From contig JBMYND010000006.1 of NCBI GenBank assembly GCA_049597955.1, forward strand, positions 1 through 64,000: a DNA stretch of 64,000 bases, in the 5' to 3' direction. The notes below the pieces were generated by a model. It saw only the letters and a list, made by a program, of their open reading frames with translations. It was not told the DNA's origin and made no database searches. The translations under genes were made by a program, and so were the position numbers. The number at the start of each line of letters is the position of its first letter. Position 1 is the stretch's first letter. This document shows, piece after piece, positions 7,304 through 17,112 of the stretch. Source of the DNA: JAYPAN01 sp049597955. GTDB lineage: Bacteria; Pseudomonadota; Alphaproteobacteria; RS24.

Positions 7304-9151
7304 GTGAACGAGCAACAGAATTTTCTCGCCGCCATTGTCCTCAGCCTTGCGGTTTTGCTTGGCTGGCAGTTTTTTGTGGTCGAACCGCGTATGGCGGCTG
7401 AACGCGCCCAACGCCTTGCCGCCGCGCAAAGCGAAGAGGCCGTTGCGCAAAATGGCTCGGATATGGCCCCGCAGGCAGAAACCGCGCCGCAAGCCAATGC
7501 CTCAAACGGGGCGGCGCCGCAGCCGGGCCCGACCGCCGTGCAAAGCACAGCAATGCAAGCATTGGCCGACAGTCCGCGCCTGCCAATAAGCACGCCGCAG
7601 CTTCAAGGCTCAATCGCTCTTGTCGGCGCGCGCATTGATGATTTGACCCTGACCGCCTATCGCCAAAGCATTGATGAAAATGCCGCCGGTCAGAAATTGC
7701 TGCAACCGGCAATTGGCGAGACTTATTGGCAGGCCCGCCATGGCTGGGTTGCCGCCGCCGGCAATGGCATCACCCTGCCCGATGAAAATACGCTCTGGCA
7801 GGTTGAACAAGGCACGGCTTTGACCCCGCAAACGCCGGTGACGCTGGTTCATACCACGCCGGAAGGCATTGTTCTGCGCCAGAAAATTGCCATTGATGAA
7901 AATTATATGTTCACCATCACCCAATCCGCAGACAATGACAGCGCCGCCAATGTAACGCTTTACCCATTCAGCCAAATTGAGCGGCGCGGCCTGCCCGACA
8001 ATAATAATCTGTTCATTCTGCATGAAGGCGCGATTGGCTATTTTGGCGAAACCGGCTTGCAGGAAATTGACTATGACGATGTGCTCGAAGATGGGCAGGT
8101 CAAATATGAGGCAATGGGCGGCTGGCTCGGCTTTACCGATAAATACTGGGCCAGCGCGATTATTCCGCCGCAAGATACGAAATTCACCGGTCGCTTTGTG
8201 GCCAGCCGTGCCGGTAATGCGCAAGCCATTTATCGCAGTGATTTTCTGCTGCCCGGCATTGCGCTGGCCGCCGGGGCGCAAGCAGTCAGCGAAAGCCGGT
8301 TTTTCGCCGGTGCCAAACAGGTGGAACTGGTTGATGCCTATGCCGATAATGGTGTGACGCGGTTTGATTTGATGATTGATTGGGGTTGGTTTTATTTCCT
8401 GACCAAACCCATGTTCAAGGCGCTGCAACTGTTTTATCAATTGCTCGGCAATTATGGCCTGTCCATTCTGATTGTCACTGTGCTGGTCAAGCTGGCCTTT
8501 TTCCCGCTCGCCAATCGTTCTTACGAGACCATGGCGAAAATGAAAAAGCTGCAACCGCGCCTGTTGCAAATCCGCGAAGTCTATAAAGATGACCGGCAGG
8601 CGCAACAGCAGGAAATGATGAAAATGTATCGGGAGGAAAAGCTCAACCCGCTGGCCGGTTGCTTGCCCATGCTGTTGCAAATTCCGGTTTTCTTTGCGCT
8701 TTACAAAGTCTTGTTTGTCACCATTGATATGCGCCACCAACCTTTCTTTGGCTGGATAAATGATTTGTCGGCACCCGACCCGACCTCGCTGTTCAATTTG
8801 TTCGGCTTGCTGCCCTATGATGTGCCGTCAATTTTGCTGATTGGCGTTTGGCCTTTGATTATGGGCGTCACCATGTTTGTGCAAATGCAAATGAACCCGC
8901 CCCCGCCCGACCCGGTGCAGGCGCGCATGTTCCAAATCATGCCGATATTCTTCACTTTTTTGCTGGCCAGCTTTCCGGCCGGTCTGGTGATTTATTGGGC
9001 GTGGAATAATTTCCTGTCCATATTGCAGCAAGGATTTATCATGCGGCGCAATGGCGTAGCCATTGAATTGCTGGCCAATTTGGGGTTTGGCAAACGGGCG
9101 CAAGCAGAGGCCGGTGAGGATGCCGGAAAAAGCGGCAAAGATGCCGGATAA
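7304..9151 (+). CDS. yidC: Membrane protein insertase YidC
   Basis: The product has 615 residues. It inserts and folds inner-membrane proteins, alone or with SecYEG. It has an N-terminal membrane anchor (about 6-26), a large periplasmic beta domain, and the conserved insertase core from about 370: 'LVKLAFFPLANRSYETMAKM', 'LNPLAGCLPMLLQIPVFFAL', and the last helices 'FLLASFPAGLVIYWAWNN'. The start is GTG 7304 behind 'gaggaag'. The 3' end overlaps engB. Confidence 0.96.
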   Translation: MNEQQNFLAAIVLSLAVLLGWQFFVVEPRMAAERAQRLAAAQSEEAVAQNGSDMAPQAETAPQANASNGAAPQPGPTAVQSTAMQALADSPRLPISTPQLQGSIALVGARIDDLTLTAYRQSIDENAAGQKLLQPAIGETYWQARHGWVAAAGNGITLPDENTLWQVEQGTALTPQTPVTLVHTTPEGIVLRQKIAIDENYMFTITQSADNDSAANVTLYPFSQIERRGLPDNNNLFILHEGAIGYFGETGLQEIDYDDVLEDGQVKYEAMGGWLGFTDKYWASAIIPPQDTKFTGRFVASRAGNAQAIYRSDFLLPGIALAAGAQAVSESRFFAGAKQVELVDAYADNGVTRFDLMIDWGWFYFLTKPMFKALQLFYQLLGNYGLSILIVTVLVKLAFFPLANRSYETMAKMKKLQPRLLQIREVYKDDRQAQQQEMMKMYREEKLNPLAGCLPMLLQIPVFFALYKVLFVTIDMRHQPFFGWINDLSAPDPTSLFNLFGLLPYDVPSILLIGVWPLIMGVTMFVQMQMNPPPPDPVQARMFQIMPIFFTFLLASFPAGLVIYWAWNNFLSILQQGFIMRRNGVAIELLANLGFGKRAQAEAGEDAGKSGKDAG

Positions 9152-9857
9152 TCAGGCCGAACAGGCGCTTTTGACAGCCGGTCATTGGCTGTTTGCGCAA
9201 GGTTGCGAATTCACAAAAGGCGTGGTCAGCCTTGAGGCTTTACCGCCTGCCGACCGGTTGGAAATCGCCTTTGCCGGACGTTCCAATGTCGGCAAATCGA
9301 GCCTTATCAATGCGATAACCAAGCGCAAAGGGCTGGCGCGCACCTCCAATACGCCGGGCCGGACGCAGGAGCTGAATTTCTTTCTGCTGGCCGCCAATAT
9401 AACCGGTCAGGGCGATATAAAAGGCGCAGGCTGGCTGGTCGATTTACCCGGCTATGGCTATGCGCGCGAAAGCAAGTCGAAAATTGCCGCTTGGAACCGG
9501 CTGCTCAATGCTTATTTGCAAGGCCGCCCCAATTTGCGCCGGGTCTTTGTGCTGGTGGACAGCCGACACGGGCTTAAGGCCAATGATTTGGCCATGCTGG
9601 GGGATTTGGACAAGGCCGCGGTTTCCTATCAAATCGTGTTGACCAAAATCGACAAGCTGAAGCGCGGCGCGCTGGAAACAGTGATGGCACAAACCCAAGA
9701 CGCTTTGCGCAAGCGCGCGGCTGCCCATCCGCAAGTGCTGGCCACCTCATCTGAAAAAGGCGACGGCGTGGACAATTTGCGCGCGGCAATTGCAAGTCTG
9801 GTTGATTTGCCCGCTTTGGGGTATAAGGCAGAGCTGAACGACACGCAGGCAGGTTAG
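9141..9857 (+). CDS. engB: Ribosome-biogenesis GTPase EngB (YihA/YsxC)
   Basis: The product has 238 residues. It is a small GTPase needed for late 50S assembly. It shows G1 'GRSNVGKSS', G2-region 'TSNTPGRTQ', G3 'DLPGYGYA', G4 'TKID' and G5-like 'ATSSEKGDG'. Two in-frame ATGs fit: 9120 and 9141. Both overlap yidC and neither has a strong ribosome-binding site, so the start is uncertain by seven codons. It is followed four bases later by argB. Confidence 0.93.
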   Translation: MPDNQAEQALLTAGHWLFAQGCEFTKGVVSLEALPPADRLEIAFAGRSNVGKSSLINAITKRKGLARTSNTPGRTQELNFFLLAANITGQGDIKGAGWLVDLPGYGYARESKSKIAAWNRLLNAYLQGRPNLRRVFVLVDSRHGLKANDLAMLGDLDKAAVSYQIVLTKIDKLKRGALETVMAQTQDALRKRAAAHPQVLATSSEKGDGVDNLRAAIASLVDLPALGYKAELNDTQAG

Positions 9858-9861
9858 GCAA

Positions 9862-10830
9862 ATGGCAGGCAGGAAACCAAGCGGCAAATCCCCCGCCCCG
9901 AAAAAGCGGGCATCGGCAAAAACCGCACAAAAGACAGAGCGGGGCGCGCCAGCCCCTGAAGCATGGCTGAAACAGGCGCATGTGCTGACCGAAGCACTGC
10001 CCTTTATGCAACGCTATGACCGCAAGACAGTGGTCATTAAATATGGCGGTCATGCAATGGGCGATGCGGCACTGGCCAAGCTGTTTGCCCATGATGTCGT
10101 GCTGCTGAAACAGGCCGGTATCAATCCGGTGATTGTGCATGGCGGCGGGCCGCAAATCGCCTCCATGCTCGACCGGCTCGACATTAAAAGCGAGTTTCGC
10201 GACGGCTTGCGGGTTACTGATGCGGCAACAATTGAAGTGGTTGAAATGGTGCTGGCCGGTGCCATTAACAAGCAAATCGTCACCGCGCTTAATCAGGCAG
10301 GCGGGCGCGCGGTCGGCATATCCGGCAAGGATGGCAATTTGATATTGGCGGAAAAAACCCGCAGCCGCAAAAATGCGCGCTCCAATGTCGAAAAAGCCGC
10401 CAATCTCGGTTTTGTCGGCTCGCCCAAAACCATCACCACTGATGTGCTGGATGTGATGCTGGCCTCCGACATTATTCCGGTCATTGCGCCAATTGCCACC
10501 TCGGCTGATGGCCAGACGCTGAATGTCAATGCCGATACGGCAGCCGGGGCGATTGCCGCGGCCGTGCAGGCCGAGCGCCTGCTGATGCTGACCGATGTGC
10601 GCGGCGTTTTGGACAAAAAGGGCAATCTTGTCTCGCGGCTCGGCGTGCGGCAGGCCAATGCGTTAATACGCAATGGCACGGCGCAGGGCGGCATGATACC
10701 GAAATTGCAAACCGCCATTGATGCGGTCAAAAACGGCGTCGGCGCGACCGCTATTCTCGACGGGCGCGTGCCAAATGCGATTTTGCTGGAATTGTTTACC
10801 GCCATGGGGGCCGGCACGCTGGTCGAATAA
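9862..10830 (+). CDS. argB: Acetylglutamate kinase
   Basis: The product has 322 residues. It phosphorylates N-acetylglutamate in the second step of arginine synthesis in the cytoplasm. It shows 'VIKYGGHAMGD' near 56-66, the substrate loop 'VIHGGGPQIASML', 'GISGKDGNLI' and 'NVNADTAAGAIA'. A Lys/Ala-rich N-terminal extension of about 45 residues precedes the fold. The final TAA shares its last base with the ATG of the next gene, suggesting coupling. Confidence 0.95.
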   Translation: MAGRKPSGKSPAPKKRASAKTAQKTERGAPAPEAWLKQAHVLTEALPFMQRYDRKTVVIKYGGHAMGDAALAKLFAHDVVLLKQAGINPVIVHGGGPQIASMLDRLDIKSEFRDGLRVTDAATIEVVEMVLAGAINKQIVTALNQAGGRAVGISGKDGNLILAEKTRSRKNARSNVEKAANLGFVGSPKTITTDVLDVMLASDIIPVIAPIATSADGQTLNVNADTAAGAIAAAVQAERLLMLTDVRGVLDKKGNLVSRLGVRQANALIRNGTAQGGMIPKLQTAIDAVKNGVGATAILDGRVPNAILLELFTAMGAGTLVE

Positions 10831-11876
10831 TGACCCGCCGGAATAAATCACGCATGATGGTTTCGAGACTGCCTTTCACACGCTTGGCTTTTGCCGCATG
10901 GGGTATGCTGCTTGCCCTGTTGACAGTGCCGCAGCCGGCCGAGGCACAATTGCGCATGTGCAATGAGACCAGCTATGTGCTGCATGCCGCAGCCGCTTTC
11001 AGACAGGGCGTAGCCAGCAAAACCGAAGGCTGGTTTGTGCTGATGCCCGGCTCTTGCGAAACCGCTTTGGAAGAAATGCCGGAGGGCGCACGCGCTTTTG
11101 TTTATGCCCATTCCGACCACACCCATGCCGGCAGCGGATTGGTGTTTGACGGCAGCGAGAGATTTTGTATTGGCGGGCGGGAATCGCGCTTCACCATTGA
11201 AGGACGCCGCGAATGTCGCCGCCGCGATTATATGGAAGCTGATTTTGCACCGGTCGCTGTCGGTGCCGGTCGCCCGCAAGTTGACTTTACCGAGCGCGCC
11301 GATTATGGCCGCCGCCGCGCCCGCATGGCCGGTGTGCAAAGATTATTGACCGATTTGCGCTATGATATTGGCGATATTGACGGCTTTGGCGGCGAGCGCA
11401 CACGCGAGGCGACCTCTGCTTTCAAATTGCGCTATCGCATTGAGGGCAATCCGACGGGTGAGAAATTGCTGCGCCAATTGCACAATACGGCCAGCCGTGT
11501 CGGCGGCGAGCGCGGTTTGATATTATGCAATAAAACCGGCCATTTGGTATGGGCGGCAACCGGCAAAGTGCGCGATTTCGGCTTTGAAAGCCAAGGCTGG
11601 CTGCGCCTTGACGCCGGAGCGTGCAAACAGGCGGTTAATAGCGATTTGACCGAACGCTTCTATTTCTACTATGCCGAAGCCGTGACCGAAAAGGGCCAGC
11701 CGGTCATGGAAGGCGGGCGGCAGAAAATATGGACGGGCGATTTTCCGCTTTGCGCCAAGCCAACCCGCTTTCAGATTACCGGCAATAATGATTGCGCCGA
11801 GCGCGGCTTTGATGAATTGCTGTTTCACAAAGTCGATGCGGGAAATGCGGTTAAATGGCAGATTGATTTGGATTAA
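10830..11876 (+). CDS. Secreted protein with two DUF1036 domains and a peptidoglycan-binding-like middle
   Basis: The product has 348 residues with a cleavable signal peptide (about 1-38, 'AEAQ'). DUF1036 modules cover about 40-130 ('LRMCNETSYVLHAAAAF', 'GWFVLMPGSCETAL') and about 230-345 ('LILCNKTGHLVWAATG', 'QGWLRLDAGACKQAV'). Between them 'GVQRLLTDLRYDIGDIDG' resembles a peptidoglycan-binding helix bundle. Regularly placed cysteines suggest disulfides in the periplasm. The family is widespread in alphaproteobacteria and uncharacterised. It overlaps argB by one base. Confidence 0.8.
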   Translation: MTRRNKSRMMVSRLPFTRLAFAAWGMLLALLTVPQPAEAQLRMCNETSYVLHAAAAFRQGVASKTEGWFVLMPGSCETALEEMPEGARAFVYAHSDHTHAGSGLVFDGSERFCIGGRESRFTIEGRRECRRRDYMEADFAPVAVGAGRPQVDFTERADYGRRRARMAGVQRLLTDLRYDIGDIDGFGGERTREATSAFKLRYRIEGNPTGEKLLRQLHNTASRVGGERGLILCNKTGHLVWAATGKVRDFGFESQGWLRLDAGACKQAVNSDLTERFYFYYAEAVTEKGQPVMEGGRQKIWTGDFPLCAKPTRFQITGNNDCAERGFDELLFHKVDAGNAVKWQIDLD

Positions 11877-11889
11877 GGCGGGTCGGTTT

Positions 11890-12588
11890 ATGCGTAAATT
11901 CAATGAGATTGAGGCTTGGGTGTTTGACCTCGACAATACGCTTTACCCGCTGCACCATAATTTGTTCGAGCAGGTGGACAAGCGCATGACCGCCTTTATT
12001 CAAGACGCGCTCGATGTTGACCGCGACCAGGCCTATTTCCTGCAAAAAAGCTATTTGCGCGAATTTGGCACCAGCCTTGCCGGGCTGATGAAACGCCATG
12101 GCATGAAGCCGGATAATTTTCTCGAATTTGTCCATGATATTGATGTGTCTGTGCTGGCCCCCGACCCGGCGCTGCATGATGCGATTGCCGCCCTGCCCGG
12201 GCGCAAATTCATTTTCACCAATGGCACAACGCGCCATGCCGAAAATGTCGCCAATCGGCTAGGCGTGATGGGGCTGTTTGAAGATGTGTTCGACATTGTG
12301 GCGGCCAATTACATCCCCAAACCCAATGCTGATATATATCCGGCCATGCTGGAACGCTTTAACATCAGCGCCGATAAATCGGCGTTTTTTGAAGATATGG
12401 CGCGCAATTTGGCCCCGGCGCATGAGCTGGGCATGACCACTGTGCTGGTGCAGGACACCCAAGCTGACGCGCAAGCGCGCGCCGCCGCCCATATTGGCGA
12501 CCGGCAAGCCGATAGCAGCTTTATTCACCATGCCACCGATGATTTGACCGGTTTTTTGACCTCTATCGGTAAATTGCACAATAACTGA
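11890..12588 (+). CDS. HAD-family pyrimidine 5'-nucleotidase-like hydrolase
   Basis: The product has 232 residues. The HAD motif I 'FDLDNTLY' places Asp13 and Asp15 as nucleophile and acid; motif II is 'FTNGTTRHA'; motif III/IV is 'KPNADIY' through 'FFEDMARNL'. The SSM1/YjjG-like branch typically dephosphorylates UMP/CMP. ATG 11890 fits the domain boundary; a longer frame upstream overlaps the DUF1036 gene. It lies directly before dapD, a linkage common in alphaproteobacteria. Confidence 0.85.
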   Translation: MRKFNEIEAWVFDLDNTLYPLHHNLFEQVDKRMTAFIQDALDVDRDQAYFLQKSYLREFGTSLAGLMKRHGMKPDNFLEFVHDIDVSVLAPDPALHDAIAALPGRKFIFTNGTTRHAENVANRLGVMGLFEDVFDIVAANYIPKPNADIYPAMLERFNISADKSAFFEDMARNLAPAHELGMTTVLVQDTQADAQARAAAHIGDRQADSSFIHHATDDLTGFLTSIGKLHNN

Positions 12589-12682
12589 GCCTTTGGTGCC
12601 GTTATGGACTGCGCGCATCAGGCCGATTGACTTGCGGCCACGGCCTGTTAATTTGCCGCCAGAAACCAATCAAAGAGGAGCC

Positions 12683-13507
12683 ATGATGATGGAACTTCAA
12701 CAAACCATTGAAGCCGCTTTTAGCGATATTGCCAATGTCACGGCAGAGACCAAGGGCGATATTCGCGACGCGGTGGAAAACGCCCTGGCCATGCTGGATA
12801 GGGGCGAGATGCGCGTGGCCGAGCGCGACGGCAATGACTGGCGGGTCAATGAATGGCTGAAAAAAGCTGTGCTGTTATCATTCCGGCTGAATGATATGAA
12901 ACCGATTTCGGGCAATGTGAATGGCGCGTCGTGGTGGGATAAGGTCGATTCCAAATTCAATGGCTGGCAGCCGGAAGATTTCACCGCCGCCGGATTTCGC
13001 GCCGTGCCGAATTGCGTGGTGCGCCATTCCGCCTATATCGCGCCGGGCGTGGTGCTGATGCCAAGTTTTGTCAATCTTGGCGCTTATGTTGACAGCGGCA
13101 CAATGGTTGATACTTGGGCGACGGTTGGCTCCTGCGCGCAAATCGGCAAAAATGTGCATATATCCGGCGGTGCGGGCATTGGCGGTGTGCTGGAACCCTT
13201 GCAGGCCAGCCCGGTGATTATTGAGGATAATTGCTTTATCGGCGCGCGCTCGGAAGTGGCCGAAGGCGTGATTGTGCGCGAAGGCGCGGTTTTGTCGATG
13301 GGGGTTTTCCTGTCCGGCTCCACCAAAATTATTGACCGCGCCAATGGCACGATTTATCGCGGCGAAGTGCCGGCCTATTCAGTGGTCGTGCCGGGCAGCC
13401 TGCCCGACCCGCATGGCGGGCCGTCACTGGCCTGTGCGGTGATTGTGAAAACCGTGGACGCGCAAACCCGCGCCAAAACCTCGGTCAATGAGTTGTTGCG
13501 AGATTAA
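12683..13507 (+). CDS. dapD: 2,3,4,5-tetrahydropyridine-2,6-dicarboxylate N-succinyltransferase
   Basis: The product has 274 residues, the usual length. It succinylates tetrahydrodipicolinate in the succinylase route to diaminopimelate and lysine. An N-terminal helical domain is followed by a left-handed beta-helix ('SYIAP'-like hexapeptides, 'GAYVDSGTMVDTWATVGSCA', 'GGAGIGGVLEPLQ'). ATG 12683 follows 'agaggagcc'; the two further in-frame ATGs after it make the exact start uncertain by two codons. dapE follows one base after the stop. Confidence 0.97.
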   Translation: MMMELQQTIEAAFSDIANVTAETKGDIRDAVENALAMLDRGEMRVAERDGNDWRVNEWLKKAVLLSFRLNDMKPISGNVNGASWWDKVDSKFNGWQPEDFTAAGFRAVPNCVVRHSAYIAPGVVLMPSFVNLGAYVDSGTMVDTWATVGSCAQIGKNVHISGGAGIGGVLEPLQASPVIIEDNCFIGARSEVAEGVIVREGAVLSMGVFLSGSTKIIDRANGTIYRGEVPAYSVVVPGSLPDPHGGPSLACAVIVKTVDAQTRAKTSVNELLRD

Positions 13508-13508
13508 T

Positions 13509-14660
13509 ATGTCCATTGATGCGGTCGCTTTTGCAGCCGAATTGATACGCTGCCCATCGGTAACGCCGGAAGATGCCGGTGCGCTGGATGTGTTGCAGGC
13601 AGCACTTGAAAAGCTTGGCTTTGCCTGCACCCGCCTGCCATTTGAAGAAGACGGCACAGCGCCGGTTGACAATCTTTATGCGCGGCTTGGCACGCAAGGC
13701 CCGCATTTATGCTTTGCCGGTCATACTGATGTTGTGCCGGTTGGCGCGGCCGATGACTGGCAGGTTGACCCATTTGCCGGTGAGATACGCGACCAGGCGC
13801 TTTGGGGGCGCGGCGCGGCCGATATGAAGGGCTCGATTGCCGCCTTTGTCGCTGCCATTGCCGCTTATATTGAGGCCAATGGCGCGCCGGACGGCTCCAT
13901 CAGCCTGCTTATCACCGGTGATGAAGAAGGCCCCAGCATTAACGGCACGCGCAAAATGCTTGGCTGGCTGCAACAGCAGAATGAAATTATTGATGATTGT
14001 ATTGTCGGTGAGCCGACCAATCCGGATGTGCTGGGCGATATGATAAAAATCGGCCGGCGCGGCAGCGTCAATGGCGTCGTCACCGTCACCGGCACGCAAG
14101 GCCATGTCGCCTATCCGCATCTGGCCGAAAATCCGGTGCCGCAATTAACCGCCATGATGACCCATTTGGCGCAAACCCCGCTTGATGAGGGCAGCACGCA
14201 TTTTCAGCCATCCAATCTGGAACTGACCGGTTTTGACGTCGGCAATATGACCACCAATGTCATTCCTGCCCAAGCGGTCGCGCGGTTCAACATTCGCTAT
14301 AATGACCATTGGACGGCGCAAACCGTGTCGGAATGGATCGGCGCAAGGCTGGATGAAAGCGCCGGTGTGTCGGGCTATCAGCTCGATTTATCGCATACGG
14401 GCGATTGCTTTCTGACCGAACCCGGCCCGTTTGTTGAGCAATTAAGCGCGGCGATTGAGGAAGTGACCGGACGTATGCCGCAATTGTCCACCACAGGTGG
14501 CACGTCGGATGCGCGCTTTATCAAGGATATTTGCCGGGTTGTTGAGTTTGGGCTGGTCGGCAAAACCATGCATAAAGTTGATGAGCGTGTGCCGGTGGAT
14601 GATATTCGCCAGCTTGTTGAGATTTACCGGCTGGTGCTGAACAGCTATTTTGCCGTCTGA
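13509..14660 (+). CDS. dapE: Succinyl-diaminopimelate desuccinylase
   Basis: The product has 383 residues. It is a dinuclear-zinc M20 hydrolase releasing LL-diaminopimelate. Metal and catalytic motifs are 'CFAGHTDVVP', 'WGRGAADMKGS', 'GDEEGP' with the catalytic Glu pair, and a late 'TSDARF' followed by the final His in 'KTMHKVDE'. It is translated immediately after dapD. Its last 16 bases overlap the convergent truA gene. Confidence 0.96.
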   Translation: MSIDAVAFAAELIRCPSVTPEDAGALDVLQAALEKLGFACTRLPFEEDGTAPVDNLYARLGTQGPHLCFAGHTDVVPVGAADDWQVDPFAGEIRDQALWGRGAADMKGSIAAFVAAIAAYIEANGAPDGSISLLITGDEEGPSINGTRKMLGWLQQQNEIIDDCIVGEPTNPDVLGDMIKIGRRGSVNGVVTVTGTQGHVAYPHLAENPVPQLTAMMTHLAQTPLDEGSTHFQPSNLELTGFDVGNMTTNVIPAQAVARFNIRYNDHWTAQTVSEWIGARLDESAGVSGYQLDLSHTGDCFLTEPGPFVEQLSAAIEEVTGRMPQLSTTGGTSDARFIKDICRVVEFGLVGKTMHKVDERVPVDDIRQLVEIYRLVLNSYFAV

Positions 14661-15454
14661 GCCGGTGCGGCCAGCGCCGCTTCGGGATAGTCAACCGACA
14701 TGAAAGTCAGCCCGCAAGCCGGAGCGACCGGCGCACAGGCGGTGCGGTCACATGCCGCCAGCGCCGCCGCGCAATCATCTTTTGACCATTTGCCTTCGCC
14801 GACATATTTCAGCGCACCAACCAATGAGCGCACTTGATTGTGCAAAAATGACCGCGCCGAGGCGTGTATCTCTATCACCCCATCTGTGCCTTCATCCGCC
14901 TTATCATCCGCCTTATTCGTGACCGCGCGCACTGTCAGCGCGTCCAGCGTGCGAATGGGGGATTTGGCCTGACACTGGCTGGCGCGGAAAGTGGTGAAAT
15001 CATGCTGCCCCAGAAAAACCGGCGCTGCCGCCTGCATGGCCGCGACATTCAATGCTTGCGGCACCCACCAGCTTTGCCCGCCATCCAATGCCAATGGCGC
15101 ACGCCGTGAGACAAGCCGATATTTATAATGGCGCGCAATGGCCGAAAACCGGGCATCGAAATCGGCCCGGGCATAAGCCGCATGAATCACCACAACCGGC
15201 AAGGGTTTCAGGTGAAAATTCATCGCATCGCGCAATTTATCGGGGCGCACCTCTTGTTCGAGGTCAAGATGGGCGACTTGGCCGCGCGCGTGAACGCCGG
15301 AATCAGTGCGCCCTGCGCCAAAAACCGTCACTTGCGCGCCGCAAAATTTTTCCACCGCGTCGGACAGCGCATCCTGCACCGCATGGCCGTCAGCTTGCGC
15401 TTGCCAGCCGCAAAAACCGGCGCCGTCATATTCTATGGTCAGGCGATAGCGCAT
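14645..15454 (-). CDS. truA: tRNA pseudouridine(38-40) synthase
   Basis: The product has 269 residues. It isomerises uridines 38-40 in the tRNA anticodon arm. The catalytic aspartate is Asp51 in 'GAGRTDSGVHARGQ'. An unusual hydrophilic run 'NKADDKADEGTDG' sits in a surface loop of the C-terminal half. ATG 15454 shares bases with the fmt stop (TGATG). Its 3' end overlaps dapE. Confidence 0.95.
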   Translation of the reverse strand: MRYRLTIEYDGAGFCGWQAQADGHAVQDALSDAVEKFCGAQVTVFGAGRTDSGVHARGQVAHLDLEQEVRPDKLRDAMNFHLKPLPVVVIHAAYARADFDARFSAIARHYKYRLVSRRAPLALDGGQSWWVPQALNVAAMQAAAPVFLGQHDFTTFRASQCQAKSPIRTLDALTVRAVTNKADDKADEGTDGVIEIHASARSFLHNQVRSLVGALKYVGEGKWSKDDCAAALAACDRTACAPVAPACGLTFMSVDYPEAALAAPAQTAK

Positions 15455-16368
15455 CACGCCAAAACCTGCCCCGGTGCCAATGCCGCGCCACGCATGAAAG
15501 CCGCGCCATCCATTGCAGCCTTGCCAGCGCGCTGCACCCGCAGCAATTGCAGCGCCCCTTCACCGCAGGCAATACTGGGCGCATTATCAAGCACTGTGCC
15601 GGGTGCTGCCGAACCGTCAATGGCGCGCGCGGCGAGGATTTTCACCCGCGCCCCGTCTATTTCGCACCATGCGCCGGGAAAGGGCGACAGGCCGCGAATA
15701 TGCGCGTCCAACGCCGTCGCCGATTGCTGCCAGTCAATGCGCGCCTCGGCCTTGTCAATTTTTTCGGCATAGGTCACACCCGCCGCGCTTTGCGCTTGCG
15801 GCGTCAAATCTTCCAGCGTGTCCAATGTCTCAACAATCGCTTGCGCGCCCAAGCCGGACAGCCGGTCATGCAATGAGGCAGCCGTTTCATCGGGGCCGAT
15901 TGGCGTGGTTTTTTGCAACAAGACCGGCCCGGTATCCAGCCCCGCCGCCATTTGCATAATGGCAATGCCGGTCTGTTGGTCACCGGCCATAATGGCGCGC
16001 TGAATCGGTGCGGCACCGCGCCAACGCGGCAGTAAAGAAGCATGAATGTTGAGACAACCCAGAGGCGGTATATCCAGAATCGCTTGCGGCAGGATAAGCC
16101 CATAGGCGACCACCACGGCCAGCTCGGCCTGATAAGCGGCAAATTGCGCCTGCACCGCGTCCGATTTCAGCGTGTCGGGTGTCTGCACCTCAATCCCATA
16201 ATGCTCGGCCTGGGCGTGAACCGGCGAGACACTCTGTTTCATCCCGCGTCCCTGGCGTTGCGGTGGGCGGGTATAAACCGCCGCAATCTCATATCCGGCT
16301 TGTTTCAGCGCAATCAAGGATGGCACGGCGAAATCCGGCGTGCCCATAAAAACAATCCGTCGCCCCAT
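15454..16368 (-). CDS. fmt: Methionyl-tRNA formyltransferase
   Basis: The product has 304 residues. It formylates initiator Met-tRNA. It shows 'FMGTPDFAVPSL' at the start, the folate-binding loop 'AYGLILPQAIL', and the active-site block 'LNIHASLLPRWRGAAPIQ' followed by 'GDQQTGIAIMQM' with Asp further on. The C-terminal OB-like domain is intact. It lies between def and truA on the same strand. Confidence 0.96.
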   Translation of the reverse strand: MGRRIVFMGTPDFAVPSLIALKQAGYEIAAVYTRPPQRQGRGMKQSVSPVHAQAEHYGIEVQTPDTLKSDAVQAQFAAYQAELAVVVAYGLILPQAILDIPPLGCLNIHASLLPRWRGAAPIQRAIMAGDQQTGIAIMQMAAGLDTGPVLLQKTTPIGPDETAASLHDRLSGLGAQAIVETLDTLEDLTPQAQSAAGVTYAEKIDKAEARIDWQQSATALDAHIRGLSPFPGAWCEIDGARVKILAARAIDGSAAPGTVLDNAPSIACGEGALQLLRVQRAGKAAMDGAAFMRGAALAPGQVLA

Positions 16369-16389
16369 GACTGCTCCTAACGCCTTGTA

Positions 16390-17007
16390 TCAGGCGGAAA
16401 CTGCCTGTTCGCGTTCGGCCTTGCGCAGTTTTTTCAAAATCCGGTCGCGCTTCAGGCGGGATAAATGGTCGAGAAAGACAATGCCATTGAGATGATCCAT
16501 TTCGTGCTGGATACAGGTCGCCAGCAACCCGTCACAGTCAATCTCCTGCGCCTTGCCGTCATAATCAAGGAATTTAACACGGCATTGCGCCGGACGCGCC
16601 ACATCATCATAAAAGCCCGGCACGGACAGGCAGCCTTCCTGATAATTATTGGTTTCTTCCGACGCCCAAACAATCTCCGGATTGACGAAATAGCGCGGGC
16701 CTTCATGCGCATAAGAAGATAAATCATAGCGGTCTTGCTTGGACGCATTGTCATCTTCCAATGCCGCTTCCTCAAAGTCAGCCTGCGCATCTTCCTCCGC
16801 ATTTTCCAATGAGGGCGATAAATCCATCACAATAATGCGTTGCGCCACGCCGACCTGAATGGCAGCCAGCCCAATGCCCTTGGCGTCATACATGGTTTCA
16901 AGCATGTCATCCATCAGCACGCGCATTTCATCGGTCACCGCATCTACCGGTTCGGAAATCGTACGCAGTCTTTTGTCCGGCACTTCGATAATTGGTCGAA
17001 TCGTCAT
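16390..17007 (-). CDS. def: Peptide deformylase with an acidic insertion
   Basis: The product has 205 residues, versus about 170 in typical enzymes. It removes formyl from nascent proteins. The three motifs are intact: 'GIGLAAIQVG' (44-53), 'EGCLSVP' with metal-ligand Cys126, and 'QHEMDH' (167-172) with metal His and catalytic Glu. An acidic loop of about 40 residues (65-104) is inserted between motifs 1 and 2; I recall similar inserts in other alphaproteobacteria. ATG 17007 begins the conserved 'IRPIIEVPD'. It lies 21 bases before fmt. Confidence 0.95.
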   Translation of the reverse strand: MTIRPIIEVPDKRLRTISEPVDAVTDEMRVLMDDMLETMYDAKGIGLAAIQVGVAQRIIVMDLSPSLENAEEDAQADFEEAALEDDNASKQDRYDLSSYAHEGPRYFVNPEIVWASEETNNYQEGCLSVPGFYDDVARPAQCRVKFLDYDGKAQEIDCDGLLATCIQHEMDHLNGIVFLDHLSRLKRDRILKKLRKAEREQAVSA

Positions 17008-17112
17008 AACTATCAGATAATCCCTGTATGCCGGAGCGTCAAGAGAGGGCTTTGAACCGGTTTCTCTCCTGTGCCGTCGCGGCGACAAGAGAAAACGCAA
17101 ATGGAGGGGCGC

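Noticed and set aside
7610..8740. 376-residue minus-strand ORF
   Set aside because: It is antisense to yidC, which is well supported.
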